Shown: piece after piece, positions 1 to 9,100 of the stretch
How the letters are laid out: every line of letters starts with the position of its first letter
Numbering within the stretch: the stretch's first letter is position 1
Source: JAABRE01 sp964413275
Lineage (GTDB): Bacteria > Cyanobacteriota > Cyanobacteriia > Cyanobacteriales > JAABRE01
Length of the DNA: 64,000 nucleotides
Assembly: GCA_964413275.1 (NCBI GenBank)
Contig: CAYPSO010000008.1
Coordinates: 1-64,000, forward strand
Direction: 5' to 3'
Notes under the pieces: generated by a model
What the model was told of the DNA's origin: nothing
Seen by the model: only the letters and a program-made list of their open reading frames with translations
The model's database searches: none
Translations under genes and position numbers: made by a program

Positions 1-364
1 TGTCCACCTAGTGGTGTGTCTCTCAACCGCGCATTTATCAATATATCTAACCTTCCCTTCTTTGTCAACCCCTTTTTGGGGAAAATATCTAAAATATTTT
101 CAGATTCCCTATATTACAAGGTTTGTAAGCTTCTAAATCAATTTTTGATCGACTCACAATATTTCAACTTAAGCATTTAAAGTCTTTGTGTAAACTCAAT
201 TTCCACTTAAACTTATATTTATTAAACTTGATAAGTTATTTTTTGGTAAATAATTATTTTTCTTTCTGTTCAAAATCTATAAGATTTATTTCAATGGTTG
301 CTGAACAATTTTATATTAAACTATGAAAGCTAGAAAAATATATAATTGACAAGGGTTTGAGAAA
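1..364. other. intergenic region upstream of glyQ
   Basis: This is AT-rich sequence with no open frame I would defend. A short G/C patch (CCCCTTTTTGGGG, about 70-82) can fold into a small hairpin. No tRNA-like T-loop motif is visible. The end of the preceding gene lies outside the window. A promoter for glyQ probably lies in the last 100 bases, but no clear -35/-10 pair stands out. Confidence 0.5.
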
Positions 365-1240
365 ATGCCGGTAACATTTCAAGAAATAATTGCTAAGTTA
401 AATCAATTTTGGGGAGAGCAGGGATGTTTAATTGCCCAACCCTATGATACGGAAAAGGGTGCAGGTACTATGAGTCATCATACTTTTTTAAGAGCAATTG
501 GGCCAGAACCTTGGTCGGTTGCCTATATTGAACCTTGCAGAAGACCAACTGATGGTAGATATGGAGAAAATCCTAATCGTTATCAATATTATTATCAGTA
601 TCAGGTATTAATTAAACCTTCACCGGATAATATTCAAGAAATATATTTGGATTCTTTAAAAGCTTTAGGTATTAATCCTGAAGATCATGATATTCGTTTT
701 GTGGAAGATAATTGGGAATCTCCGACCTTGGGTGCTTGGGGTGTCGGTTGGGAAGTATGGTTAGATGGTATGGAAATTACTCAATTTACCTATTTTCAAC
801 AATGTGGAGGTATTGATTGTAAGCCAGTATCTATTGAAATAACCTATGGTTTAGAGCGTTTGGCGATGTATTTACAAGATGTAGATGCAATTAATAAAAT
901 TAAGTGGAATCAACAACTTGATTATGGAGAGATTTTTCTTCAGAATGAAATAGAACAATGTACTTATAATTTTGAGGCTTCTAATCCTGATGCTTTATTT
1001 AGTTTATTTGCTATTTATGAAGAAGAGGCTAAACAATTAATCGAGCGTGGTTTAGTGATGCCAAGTTTAGACTATATTTTAAAGTGTTCCCATACATTTA
1101 ATTTACTAGATGCTAGAGGAGTAATTGCAGTAGCAGAACGTACTAGATATATTGGTAAAATACGCAGTTTGGCAAGAGAAGTGGCTAATTTATATTTGCA
1201 ACAACGAGAAGGTTTAAATTTTCCAATGTTAGCTTGTTAG
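365..1240 (+). CDS. glyQ: glycyl-tRNA synthetase alpha subunit
   Basis: This is the alpha chain of the bacterial alpha2-beta2 glycyl-tRNA synthetase, which attaches glycine to tRNA-Gly in the cytoplasm. The 291-residue length fits the family. The N-terminal stretch 'FWGEQGCLIAQPYDTEKGAG' and the later 'EPCRRPTDGRYGENPNRYQ' are classic GlyQ class II catalytic signatures, and 'GWEVWLDGMEITQFTYFQQ' is the motif 2-3 region. The C-terminal 'AREVANLYLQQRE' also fits. The ATG at 365 matches the usual family start; no strong ribosome-binding site precedes it. The beta subunit (glyS) is not adjacent, which is usual in cyanobacteria. Identification is firm. Confidence 0.97.
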   Translation: MPVTFQEIIAKLNQFWGEQGCLIAQPYDTEKGAGTMSHHTFLRAIGPEPWSVAYIEPCRRPTDGRYGENPNRYQYYYQYQVLIKPSPDNIQEIYLDSLKALGINPEDHDIRFVEDNWESPTLGAWGVGWEVWLDGMEITQFTYFQQCGGIDCKPVSIEITYGLERLAMYLQDVDAINKIKWNQQLDYGEIFLQNEIEQCTYNFEASNPDALFSLFAIYEEEAKQLIERGLVMPSLDYILKCSHTFNLLDARGVIAVAERTRYIGKIRSLAREVANLYLQQREGLNFPMLAC

Positions 1241-1610
1241 GTGATTTCTGGGAATAAATATCCCAGAGTAGCGGTGCGTTACGCTGGAGCTAACGACACC
1301 CTACCTGTATAAAATTTGGTAAACGTGAGTTTGATCGTTCACCCCTACGACTACTAAATCAATTATTTCAATTTTGCGTAATATTAGTTATTTAAGCAGA
1401 ACAACAGCCTAAAAAGCTGGCAAAATAAAGAGTTCAACAATTAAAAAAATAAGACATGAAAACGCCCTGCCAAAGTTGTGGGCAACATCATACCTACATT
1501 CAGCAACGCCCAAATTTCACTGTACTATGCAATTCGTCTGTTGAAGCTCCATAATATATTAAAACTCAAAACTATGGGTTGTAATATATCATCAAATCGA
1601 GGAGTGTTTA
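1241..1610. other. intergenic region between glyQ and ddl
   Basis: These 370 bases hold no convincing gene. A short palindrome-like patch around 1270-1300 resembles the edge of the GTAGGGTG-type elements seen elsewhere in the window. A 34-codon frame from 1455 begins with a CxxC pair (MKTPCQSCG) and could be a transposase or zinc-ribbon remnant, but it is too short to call. A GAGGAG ribosome-binding site for ddl lies at about 1599-1604. Confidence 0.4.
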
Positions 1611-2684
1611 ATGACTAAATTGCGGGTAGGATTATTATTTGGCGGGCGTTCTGGCGAGCATGAAGTTTCTATCAATTCAGCTAGGGCTATAGCTTCAGCT
1701 TTGAGCAAAGATAATAACGCTACAAAATATGAAGTTACTCCTTTTTATATTCAAAAAGATGGCATCTGGCAAGGAGTGGAAATCGCCAAACAAGTCTTAT
1801 CCTCAGCTAAACCTTATCAAGATAGCAACACACTCCAGAGTACATGGCAATTTCCCCCAGAAGTTAAAGAAATTGATGTTTGGTTTCCTATTCTACACGG
1901 GCCTAATGGTGAAGATGGTACAATACAAGGATTACTAACTTTAATGCAAGTTCCCTTTGTGGGTAGTGGAGTATTAGGTTCATCTTTAGGAATGGATAAA
2001 ATTGCCATGAAAATGGCCTTTGCTCAAGCTGGTTTACCCCAAGTAAAATATATGGGGGTATCCCGCAGTCAAATTTGGTCTAATCCCTGTGTTTTTCCGA
2101 AATTATGTGATGAAATCGAGGAAAAATTAGGCTATCCTTCCTTTATTAAGCCTGCTAATTTAGGCTCATCTGTGGGGATTTCTAAAGCAAAAAACCGCAG
2201 TGAATTAGAAAAAGCCTTAGATGATGCAGCCAAATATGATAGTAGAATCATCGTTGAAGCAGGAGTAATCGCTAGAGAAGTTGAATGTGCAGTTTTAGGT
2301 AACGATAATCCTCAAGCTTCCATCGTCGGAGAAATTACCTTTAATAGTGACTTTTATGATTACGAAACCAAATACACTGACGGAAAAGCCCAATTATTTA
2401 TACCTGCTTCCCTTCCAGATGAAGTAGTAGAAAAAATCCAATCTATGGCGATAGAAGCATTTAGCGTGATTAATTGTGCGGGTTTATCGAGGGTAGATTT
2501 TTTCTATGTAGAAGCCACAGGGGAAGTCTTAATTAACGAGGTGAATACCTTACCCGGTTTTACTGCTTTTAGTATGTATCCCCAACTTTGGGAATCTTCT
2601 GGAGTTTCTTTTCCTAATTTAGTCGATAAATTAATTCAATTAGCTTTAGAAACTCATCAAAATTTAGTCAGTGATGGCAAATAA
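1611..2684 (+). CDS. ddl: D-alanine--D-alanine ligase
   Basis: The enzyme joins two D-alanines using ATP to supply the dipeptide end of the peptidoglycan stem. The N-terminal 'LLFGGRSGEHEVSINSA' is the Ddl signature. 'LHGPNGEDGTIQGLL' and the ATP-grasp segment 'KPANLGSSVGISKAK' are present, and so is the C-terminal metal/phosphate site 'INEVNTLPGFTAFSMYP'. At 357 residues it is full length. The ATG at 1611 has a good GAGGAG ribosome-binding site 7 bases upstream. It may be read together with ndk, which starts 46 bases after its stop. Identification is firm. Confidence 0.97.
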   Translation: MTKLRVGLLFGGRSGEHEVSINSARAIASALSKDNNATKYEVTPFYIQKDGIWQGVEIAKQVLSSAKPYQDSNTLQSTWQFPPEVKEIDVWFPILHGPNGEDGTIQGLLTLMQVPFVGSGVLGSSLGMDKIAMKMAFAQAGLPQVKYMGVSRSQIWSNPCVFPKLCDEIEEKLGYPSFIKPANLGSSVGISKAKNRSELEKALDDAAKYDSRIIVEAGVIAREVECAVLGNDNPQASIVGEITFNSDFYDYETKYTDGKAQLFIPASLPDEVVEKIQSMAIEAFSVINCAGLSRVDFFYVEATGEVLINEVNTLPGFTAFSMYPQLWESSGVSFPNLVDKLIQLALETHQNLVSDGK

Positions 2685-2730
2685 CTGGTAATCTTATTTT
2701 TTGAATGAAAAGTTACTTTAGGGAAGAATA

Positions 2731-3180
2731 ATGGAACGTACTTTTTTAATGATTAAACCCGATGGAGTGCAGCGTAATTTAGTCGGTGAAATTATCTGTC
2801 GTTTTGAAACTAAAGGTTTTACTTTAGTGGGTTTAAAAATGTTACAAGTTTCTGAAGAGTTGGCAAAACAGCATTATGATGTTCATAAAGAAAGACCTTT
2901 TTTTGAGTCTTTAGTACAATTTATTATTTCCGCTCCCGTAGTTGCCATGATATGGGAAGGAGAAGGAGTAGTTGCTTCTGCCAGAAAAATTATTGGTGCT
3001 ACTAATCCTTTAACGGCTGAACCCGGTACAATTAGAGGCGATTATGGTGTTAGTATTGGCCGTAATATTATTCATGGCTCTGATGCTATTGAGACTGCAC
3101 TCAGAGAAATTAGTTTATGGTTTAAAGATGATGAGTTGGCTAATTGGACTCCTACTATTAAACCTTGGGTTTACGAATAA
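2731..3180 (+). CDS. ndk: nucleoside diphosphate kinase
   Basis: The enzyme transfers gamma-phosphate between nucleoside di- and triphosphates through a phosphohistidine. The family start 'MERTFLMIKPDGVQRNLVGE' and the active-site region 'GRNIIHGSDAIETALREI', with its catalytic His, are both present. At 149 residues it has the standard length. It lies 46 bases downstream of ddl on the same strand. The 3' flank immediately enters a repeat-rich stretch: an inverted pair TTTGTGGTTC / GAACCACAA lies at about 3190-3256, then a miniature element follows. Confidence 0.97.
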   Translation: MERTFLMIKPDGVQRNLVGEIICRFETKGFTLVGLKMLQVSEELAKQHYDVHKERPFFESLVQFIISAPVVAMIWEGEGVVASARKIIGATNPLTAEPGTIRGDYGVSIGRNIIHGSDAIETALREISLWFKDDELANWTPTIKPWVYE

Positions 3181-3258
3181 TTATTAATAGTTTGTGGTTC
3201 GTAGTTATATTTCTTAATATTAATTACTAATTACTATTAATTGCTTGAACCACAATTT

Positions 3259-3393
3259 ACAGCAGTTTTCAAATAAATAGACCACAGCAATATTAGTAGG
3301 GTGCGTCAAAAACAATAAATTATGGGTAAACTTAATTAAGTTATAAATCTGACGCACCCTACATCTAAATTTTTGTGGTTTATTCAGTTAAAT
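3259..3393. repeat. MITE-like palindromic element, GTAGGGTGCGTC family, copy 1
   Basis: The core has inverted ends GTAGGGTGCGTC (3296-3307) and GACGCACCCTAC (3351-3362). Outside these is a second inverted pair: AAATAAATAGACCACAG on the left (about 3270-3288) and TTTGTGGTTTATTCAGTT on the right (about 3372-3389). No transposase is encoded. Two more copies of this family lie at about 14619-14715 and 55102-55203. The right end runs to within a few bases of the start codon of the next gene. Confidence 0.85.
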
Positions 3394-3395
3394 AT

Positions 3396-4988
3396 ATGAA
3401 TAATATTATTAATTTCAAGCATAAATTATTACTTAAACTTTGGTTATTATTAGTAACAATTATCTTATTATTAGGAATTTTTTTTCGTATAGCCTACTTA
3501 GGAGAAAAAATATATTGGGTAGATGAAGTTGCCACTTCTATGCGAATTAATGGCTATTATCAACAAGAAGTAATTTCCCAATTATCGCAACAATCAATTA
3601 TCAGTATTACTGACTTACAAAAATATCAAAAAATTACGCCTCAAAAAACTTGGTCTGATACGATTAATGCTTTAAAAACAAGTCCAGAACACGCACCATT
3701 ATACTTTATTCTAGCTCGTTTTTGGATAAATATTTGGGGTGATTCTGTGATTGCCATTAGAAGTTTATCGGTAATATTTAGTTTAATTTGTTTACCCTGT
3801 TTCTATTGGTTATCTAAAGAATTATTTGATTCTTCTCAGATTCCCATAATTGCCATGTCTTTAATGACAGTATCTCCTTTTTTTGTTGCCTATGCACAGG
3901 AGGCACGCCCTTACAGTTTATGGACATTAACAATTTTACTTTCCAGTATTACTTTTTTAAAAGCGATTCAAAATAATAATTGGTTAAACTGGTTATTTTA
4001 TAGTTTAAGTTTAATCTTAAATTTTTATACTTCTTTATTATCAATTTTAGTAATTTTTGGACAACTACTTTACATTTTTTGGAATAAAAAAATAGTAAAA
4101 CCAGCTTTATTAGCGGTTACTTTGGCATTTTTGGGTTTTATTCCTTGGCTATTAGTTATTTTTAATTCTCTGCAAAGATTAGAAAATAATACTGTTTGGA
4201 TGCAAGAGCCAATGGATATAATATCCATGATGGCAATTTGGCTTTATAGTATAGCTATTATTTTTATTGAATCACCTATTCATTTAAGTTTAAATCCTGT
4301 AATGATAATGAGAATTATAGTTGATTTTAGTTTATTTATTTTAATAGGTTTTGCTTTTTATTATTTAATAAATCAAGCAAAACCAAAGGTTTTTTATTTT
4401 ATTTTATTTATATTTATAATACCTCGTTTAATTTTTATTTTTTTAGATTTAGTGGGCAATAAACAAGCTTCTACTGCTCCTCGATATATGATTCCTTTGT
4501 ACCTTGGCATTGAGTTAACTCTTGCTTATTTATTAGCTTCTAAGTCTTTTTTCCCTGATGCTAAAAACTCTAAACAAAAAAAATGGACAATTATATTTAT
4601 ATCAATTATTTCCATAGGTCTTATTTCTGGTATCTTTAATCTTAAAAGTTCACCCAAATATCAAAAAACTCGTAACTTAGATAATATTCCCATTACAAAT
4701 ATTATCAATCAAACAGAAAAACCATTAATTATATCTGAAACTAAAAATACTTTAGATTTAATTTCCCTTAGTTATATCTTACAAAATAAAGTAAAAATCA
4801 AATTATTATCTTCGGATTTTAATCATGCTTTAAATCTTAATCAATTTGATAATATCTTTTTATTCAATCCTTCTGATAATATGATAGAAAGTTTTAAAAG
4901 AAAACAAAAATATACTTTAGCAGAAGTTTATCAACCTTATGTATTAAGCCCAGATGAAATACATTTATCTCTTTGGCAAATTAATTAA
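3396..4988 (+). CDS. membrane glycosyltransferase, GT39/ArnT-like
   Basis: This is a polytopic membrane protein of about 530 residues with roughly ten hydrophobic segments. After the first segment comes 'IYWVDEVATSMRIN', an acidic loop of the kind found in PMT/ArnT-like (GT39/GT83) transferases that use polyprenyl-phosphate sugars. 'AYAQEARPYSLW' is also typical of this group. It likely adds a sugar to a lipid or surface polymer at the membrane; donor and acceptor are unknown. I chose the ATG at 3396. An in-frame GTG at 3375 lies inside the miniature element, so it is less likely. The last 24 bases overlap the convergent glycosyltransferase gene. Confidence 0.8.
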   Translation: MNNIINFKHKLLLKLWLLLVTIILLLGIFFRIAYLGEKIYWVDEVATSMRINGYYQQEVISQLSQQSIISITDLQKYQKITPQKTWSDTINALKTSPEHAPLYFILARFWINIWGDSVIAIRSLSVIFSLICLPCFYWLSKELFDSSQIPIIAMSLMTVSPFFVAYAQEARPYSLWTLTILLSSITFLKAIQNNNWLNWLFYSLSLILNFYTSLLSILVIFGQLLYIFWNKKIVKPALLAVTLAFLGFIPWLLVIFNSLQRLENNTVWMQEPMDIISMMAIWLYSIAIIFIESPIHLSLNPVMIMRIIVDFSLFILIGFAFYYLINQAKPKVFYFILFIFIIPRLIFIFLDLVGNKQASTAPRYMIPLYLGIELTLAYLLASKSFFPDAKNSKQKKWTIIFISIISIGLISGIFNLKSSPKYQKTRNLDNIPITNIINQTEKPLIISETKNTLDLISLSYILQNKVKIKLLSSDFNHALNLNQFDNIFLFNPSDNMIESFKRKQKYTLAEVYQPYVLSPDEIHLSLWQIN

Positions 4989-6215
4989 ATTGTTATTTGT
5001 TATTTGTTCCTGCCAAATGTTTAGTAAATTTTGTACAGCATTATCCCAATTATATTTAATAACATATTCCCTAGCATTAGTTCCCATTTTTTCTCTTAAA
5101 GTAGAATTATTAATTAAAATTTCTACTTTTTTTAAAAAATCTTGTTCATCTCCTGCTATGAATAAAAATCCATTCCAATTATCTTGAATACTATCAATTA
5201 CTCCTCCTTTACACGGTGCAATTACTGGTATTCCAGATGCAAAAGCTTCTAAAATAGTTAAACCTTTAGTTTCTTTTTCGGAAGTAGTTATATGGATGTC
5301 ACAATTAGCTAAAAGTGCAGGAATATTTTCAGGAGAAACTCTACCTAATAAATGAAGATTAGGTATAATTTTTGCTAATTTATTTAAAATTTCCTCCTTC
5401 ATTGGCCCATCACCAGCTACAATCACAGCTATATTCTCCAAATTAATTTTATCTGCAAATTTATAAAAAGCCTTAATAGTAAAATTCCAACCTTTATCAA
5501 CTGTTAATCTTCCTAAAAAAATTAACTTAATTTTATTATCAATATTTTTTAATTTATATTTATGCTCAAAAAATTTATCCTCTCGAAGTTGTGGAGAAAA
5601 TTTAGTTGTATCAACTCCTAATAAGTCAGATTTGCATAATTTTTTAATTCCTATATCAAGTAATCTATTGTAAGTATTATCTCCAGAAACAAGAGTAATA
5701 TCGTAAAAATTGTATAGCCACCTTAAGAATATTTTAAATAAAAATTGAACTATATTTTCTATGGGCTGAGGTAAAGGAAAATAATCTTTTCCATATTCTA
5801 AAAAGTTAGTATGAAAAAAACTAACGCAAGGAATATTATTTTGTTTGGCAAAATGTAGCCCCGGAATACGAAAAAGGCCTAAAAAAAGTCTTTCTGGCTC
5901 ATCAACATGAATAATATCGGGCTTAAATTTTTCTAATTCTTCTAGCAGAATCTTATAGGATTTATGACTAACATTACGCTCAAAATCAAAACCCATAAAA
6001 GCTTCACTATCAAGACTAACAACCCTTACTTTTGGTGAAATATAACCGATATAATCTTGATAATTGGGATAAATTGTTTTTAAATCACTATAATCAGGAC
6101 ATAATAGTAATACTTCATGTCCATATTCACTTAATTTTTGTAGCCTATTATATAGGCTACAAGTAATACCATCAATTACAGGCAAAAAACCAGAGCTAAT
6201 AATAGCAATTTTCAT
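4965..6215 (-). CDS. glycosyltransferase family 4 (GT-B fold)
   Basis: This is a 416-residue retaining glycosyltransferase. The N-terminal Rossmann-like half starts 'MKIAIISSGFLPVIDGITCS', a form seen in GT4 enzymes of the sulfolipid synthase/mannosyltransferase type. The C-terminal half has 'LGRLTVDKGWNFTIKAF' and the donor-binding motif 'EKETKGLTILEAFASGIPVIA', with the conserved E-x7-E pattern. No membrane segment is visible. It is convergent with the GT39-like gene and overlaps it by 24 bases, so the two 3' ends share coding sequence. Substrate cannot be read from the sequence; SqdX-like sulfolipid synthesis is one option but not shown. Confidence 0.88.
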   Translation of the reverse strand: MKIAIISSGFLPVIDGITCSLYNRLQKLSEYGHEVLLLCPDYSDLKTIYPNYQDYIGYISPKVRVVSLDSEAFMGFDFERNVSHKSYKILLEELEKFKPDIIHVDEPERLFLGLFRIPGLHFAKQNNIPCVSFFHTNFLEYGKDYFPLPQPIENIVQFLFKIFLRWLYNFYDITLVSGDNTYNRLLDIGIKKLCKSDLLGVDTTKFSPQLREDKFFEHKYKLKNIDNKIKLIFLGRLTVDKGWNFTIKAFYKFADKINLENIAVIVAGDGPMKEEILNKLAKIIPNLHLLGRVSPENIPALLANCDIHITTSEKETKGLTILEAFASGIPVIAPCKGGVIDSIQDNWNGFLFIAGDEQDFLKKVEILINNSTLREKMGTNAREYVIKYNWDNAVQNLLNIWQEQITNNNLINLPKR

Positions 6216-6269
6216 CTATAAAATTATGTAATAATTTATAATTTATGTAATAATTCATAATTTTATAAA

Positions 6270-6542
6270 TTATGGACCACAAAAAACTGCTTCTTCTACA
6301 TCTTGACGACTGAGAGAATATTTAAACGCTCTGGTAATATCTTTTCTTCCTTCTCCTGCGTTTAAATAGCGTACACTTAAACCTTCTACTTCTAAACTGA
6401 TTTCCGCTTCCCAATTAGGTTTTTTAATATACCAACAGTGTAAATTATTTTTATCTTGTTCGCAGCCTAATTTAGTTAACCAAATTTCTATTTCCGGTAA
6501 AGGATGATTATACAAAGGAATATCTGAAGCAGGAAGCACCAT
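6270..6542 (-). CDS. DUF3143 family protein
   Basis: This is a small soluble protein of 90 residues from the preferred ATG at 6542 (start MVLPASDIPLYNHPL). A frame nine codons longer exists but has no family support. The sequence 'PLPEIEIWLTKLGCEQD' and the ending 'DITRAFKYSLSRQDVEEAVF' fit the cyanobacterial DUF3143 family, whose function is unknown. It lies just downstream of a J-protein gene on the same strand, with about 60 bases between them. From memory this pairing is common in cyanobacteria, so the two may be co-transcribed. Confidence 0.8.
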   Translation of the reverse strand: MVLPASDIPLYNHPLPEIEIWLTKLGCEQDKNNLHCWYIKKPNWEAEISLEVEGLSVRYLNAGEGRKDITRAFKYSLSRQDVEEAVFCGP

Positions 6543-6602
6543 AATTAAAGATCGATTATAAAATAACAATTACTCAGTTATTTTAACTGATTTTCACTTA
6601 TC

Positions 6603-7073
6603 TTATAATGGTTCACCTTTGATAATAGAAATAATCGCAACTAAAATTATACAACCAAAAAAACTAACACCCATAAGCACTAGAGCAAAAATTTCACCTC
6701 CAGATAAGGGGCGATCGCTCGGATCAAGATAAGCTGAGTTAGACTGATATGTATATGGGGATTTGTGCAGATCTAAATGGGATTGAATGACATTAATTCG
6801 AGAATAACCTATTTTTTGGTCATAAAGCGATCGCTTTTCAGGATTACTCAATGTACCATAAGCTTCATTAAGCTGTTGAAATTTTCTTGTCGCTTCTTTT
6901 GAATCTAATTCTGTTGTATCGGGATGATAGAGTTTGCTTAATTCTCGATAGGTGCGCCTAATTTCTATTACTGAGGCAGAGGGATGTAACCCTAAAACAC
7001 CGTAATAACTATTAGCTAACCTAGTTGCTACGGAATTTTGTTTTTGTTGCGTTTTTGTTTCTTGGGAGTACAT
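6603..7073 (-). CDS. J-domain protein with C-terminal membrane anchor
   Basis: The protein has 156 residues. A J-domain spans about residues 22-88 and contains the HPD motif in 'LSKLYHPDTTE', needed to stimulate DnaK ATPase. There is no G/F region or zinc-finger domain, so it is not a full DnaJ. A hydrophobic segment near the C-terminus ('IFALVLMGVSFFGCIILVAIIS', split here by family residues) would anchor it in a membrane. It probably recruits an Hsp70 to the plasma or thylakoid membrane. Two HIP1 octamers lie inside the gene. It is upstream of the DUF3143 gene on the same strand. Confidence 0.88.
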   Translation of the reverse strand: MYSQETKTQQKQNSVATRLANSYYGVLGLHPSASVIEIRRTYRELSKLYHPDTTELDSKEATRKFQQLNEAYGTLSNPEKRSLYDQKIGYSRINVIQSHLDLHKSPYTYQSNSAYLDPSDRPLSGGEIFALVLMGVSFFGCIILVAIISIIKGEPL

Positions 7074-7082
7074 CTTCTTAGG

Positions 7083-7108
7083 GATTAGCGGTTAGCCGTT
7101 AGCCGTTA
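7083..7108. repeat. short tandem heptanucleotide repeat (TTAGC-type)
   Basis: Units of the type TTAGCGG / TTAGCCG are tandemly repeated just upstream of the J-protein gene. The same TTAGCTG/TTAGCGA vocabulary recurs at about 12993-13027, 31000-31056, 37060-37095, 46880-46905 and 49513-49545. It matches the short tandemly repeated repetitive (STRR) sequences known in cyanobacteria. Confidence 0.7.
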
Positions 7109-7299
7109 ACTTTTGTTTCTAAGCTATACTTTAACTACTATAATTATAGTAATTATAAAATACAATAAGCTAATAGGCATTTAAACCAGATATTTTAAAA
7201 TTAGGAAACAAACCATCAATCCCTTACCTATTGCCTGATCTCAATAGGTAACTTAAATGCGTGACAGCTTACTTAAAAGTTAAACAATTTCCGTTTTAT

Positions 7300-7863
7300 T
7301 TAGTCCGATAGCCAACCAAATAATTGCCCTAAAGTTAATTGAAAAGCTTTAGCAAAATCAGGTACAGGTAAAATGTCGGTTGGTGTATCAATAAAGGCTG
7401 GTTGTTGCTTAGGAAAATAAACTAATACAGACTTTTCTTGAGGATCGATTAACCATCCTAATTGTGTGCCATGATCTAAACAATGGAGAATATTTTTCGT
7501 AACTCTACTATAGCTTTGTTCGGGAGATAAAATTTCAATCGTCCAATCGGGGGCAACTTGAAATGAATCTGCTATTTCACCATTATCGTCACGGGGAATT
7601 TTTTCCCAAGTAAATACAGTTATATCAGGAATAATAGAACGTTCACCAAAAGTACATCTTAATTCAGAAAAGGCACGAGCCGTTTTATTAGATTTAAGAA
7701 CAACATTAATAGCAGTAGATAATTCAGTTTGAATTGTACTATGTTTTCCTTTTGGCATAGGTTTTTGGATAACTTTTCCGTCAATATATTCCTGGGCAGG
7801 TTTGGTTTCTGATAATGCTAAAAACTCTTTTAGCGTAATTAATTTAGATAAAGCTATAACCAT
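7300..7863 (-). CDS. Uma2 family (DUF820) endonuclease-like protein
   Basis: The protein has 187 residues and the PD-(D/E)xK fold layout of the Uma2/DUF820 family, which is greatly expanded in cyanobacteria. The core shows 'RSIIPDITVFTWEKIP' followed by 'PDWTIEILSPEQS', supplying the acidic residues of the putative metal site. The N-terminal 'EFLALSETKPAQEYIDGKV' is the usual opening. It is closely similar to the product at 44127-44684. No toxin or partner gene adjoins it. The cellular role of the family is unresolved; links to transposons and defence have been suggested. Confidence 0.85.
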   Translation of the reverse strand: MVIALSKLITLKEFLALSETKPAQEYIDGKVIQKPMPKGKHSTIQTELSTAINVVLKSNKTARAFSELRCTFGERSIIPDITVFTWEKIPRDDNGEIADSFQVAPDWTIEILSPEQSYSRVTKNILHCLDHGTQLGWLIDPQEKSVLVYFPKQQPAFIDTPTDILPVPDFAKAFQLTLGQLFGWLSD

Positions 7864-8010
7864 TTTTTTGTTTGTAATTAAATGTAATAGTTACTTAAAT
7901 CCTATTATATCTATTAACAGAATAAATAGTTTAATTAGAAAGAATTAAACACAATTAGCTATCAACTTTTTGTTAAAATTTTACATTGATAGCTGATAGT
8001 TTAAAGATGA

Positions 8011-9084
8011 TTATTTACCTTTTTGACTATTTTTAGCTTGCTCTAAGGCAATTTCTTTCATGGCTTCATAGGATGTGCGATTAGAAGTACCTTCAATGGC
8101 TTTAACTGCTAAGTCTTGTACTTGTTTTAATGCTGCTTCTAGTTGTTTAGATAACTTATCAATTCTTTCCTGACTATTACTAATATTATCTTCTAAGGTT
8201 TTAATTCTTAATTGATAATTTCTTCTTTCTCCTTCTATTTCTTTATTGCGCAAGTCTGCTTTGACTTTTACCTGATAGTTACCTATTCCTTTTCCTTCAC
8301 CTTCTCCCTGTTTAATTTTAGCTTTTAATTGTTCTTCAAAATCAGCAACTTTTTGCTTGGCTTCTGCATATTCTTGCTCTTGTTTACCAATAGTTTCCTC
8401 TTTTTCTTGCCATTGTTTTTCTTGTTGTTCTTTTATTTCTGCTAATTCTTTATATAAATTTTGCTTTTGTTGTTCAAATTGCTCCTGAGTTAATTGTCTT
8501 TCTTGTTGTAAATTATATTGATACTCTTGCTCATTTCTAACTCTGGTTTTTTTATGATTTTCATTTCTTTCTTGGATTTGTCGGTTATGATTTTCTTTTT
8601 GTTTATGCCAATCATAATTTAATTGTTTAATTTCTTGTTGTAAATTTTCCTGTCGTTGATTAAATTCTTCATGAAATTGTTTAGAATTTTCTTGATATTC
8701 TGCAATCAAATCATCTAAACTTGTATCTGTAATTTCTTCTATGTCATGTAATTCTTGTAATTCTTGAATTTCTAAAACTAATTCAGATTTTATTTGTTCT
8801 AATTTAGTAGCTTCAGCAATTAATTTTTCTGATAAATTACTAACGGAATTACCAAAACCTAGTTTCAGGGTATCTAAATTTTTAATTGTTTCTTTTATCC
8901 CTGATTCTACTAACATATTTGCTGGATTATTTTTCTTTGTTTCTGTGACTATATTCATAGAAGTATCAGAAGTTTTTGGATTTTTGGTTACTTGTTTAAG
9001 TTGTGCGGCTATTTCGGCTTTTTCTTTTTCTAATTGACGATAAGCTTCTAAAATTTCTGCTTTGGTATTTTTAGTATTAACCAT
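8011..9084 (-). CDS. coiled-coil protein, second gene of a paralogous pair
   Basis: The product has 357 residues, very rich in Gln, Glu and Lys, with almost continuous predicted coiled coil from about residue 60 to 340. No membrane segment, signal peptide or enzymatic motif is visible. Near the N-terminus 'LDTLKLGFGNSVSNLSEKL' aligns with 'LATLQLDFGNVIKELAEKL' in the upstream gene; both continue with a KLEQ/KLEE segment. The ends are also alike. The gene begins 16 bases after the upstream stop, so the two are almost certainly co-transcribed. It is probably a filament or scaffold protein and may form hetero-oligomers with its paralogue. Function is unknown. Confidence 0.75.
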   Translation of the reverse strand: MVNTKNTKAEILEAYRQLEKEKAEIAAQLKQVTKNPKTSDTSMNIVTETKKNNPANMLVESGIKETIKNLDTLKLGFGNSVSNLSEKLIAEATKLEQIKSELVLEIQELQELHDIEEITDTSLDDLIAEYQENSKQFHEEFNQRQENLQQEIKQLNYDWHKQKENHNRQIQERNENHKKTRVRNEQEYQYNLQQERQLTQEQFEQQKQNLYKELAEIKEQQEKQWQEKEETIGKQEQEYAEAKQKVADFEEQLKAKIKQGEGEGKGIGNYQVKVKADLRNKEIEGERRNYQLRIKTLEDNISNSQERIDKLSKQLEAALKQVQDLAVKAIEGTSNRTSYEAMKEIALEQAKNSQKGK

Positions 9085-9100
9085 TATTTATTCATCCTTT

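Noticed and set aside
1455..1560. A 34-codon frame with a CxxC pair after glyQ.
   Set aside because: Too short, no ribosome-binding site and no recognisable family; at most a fragment.
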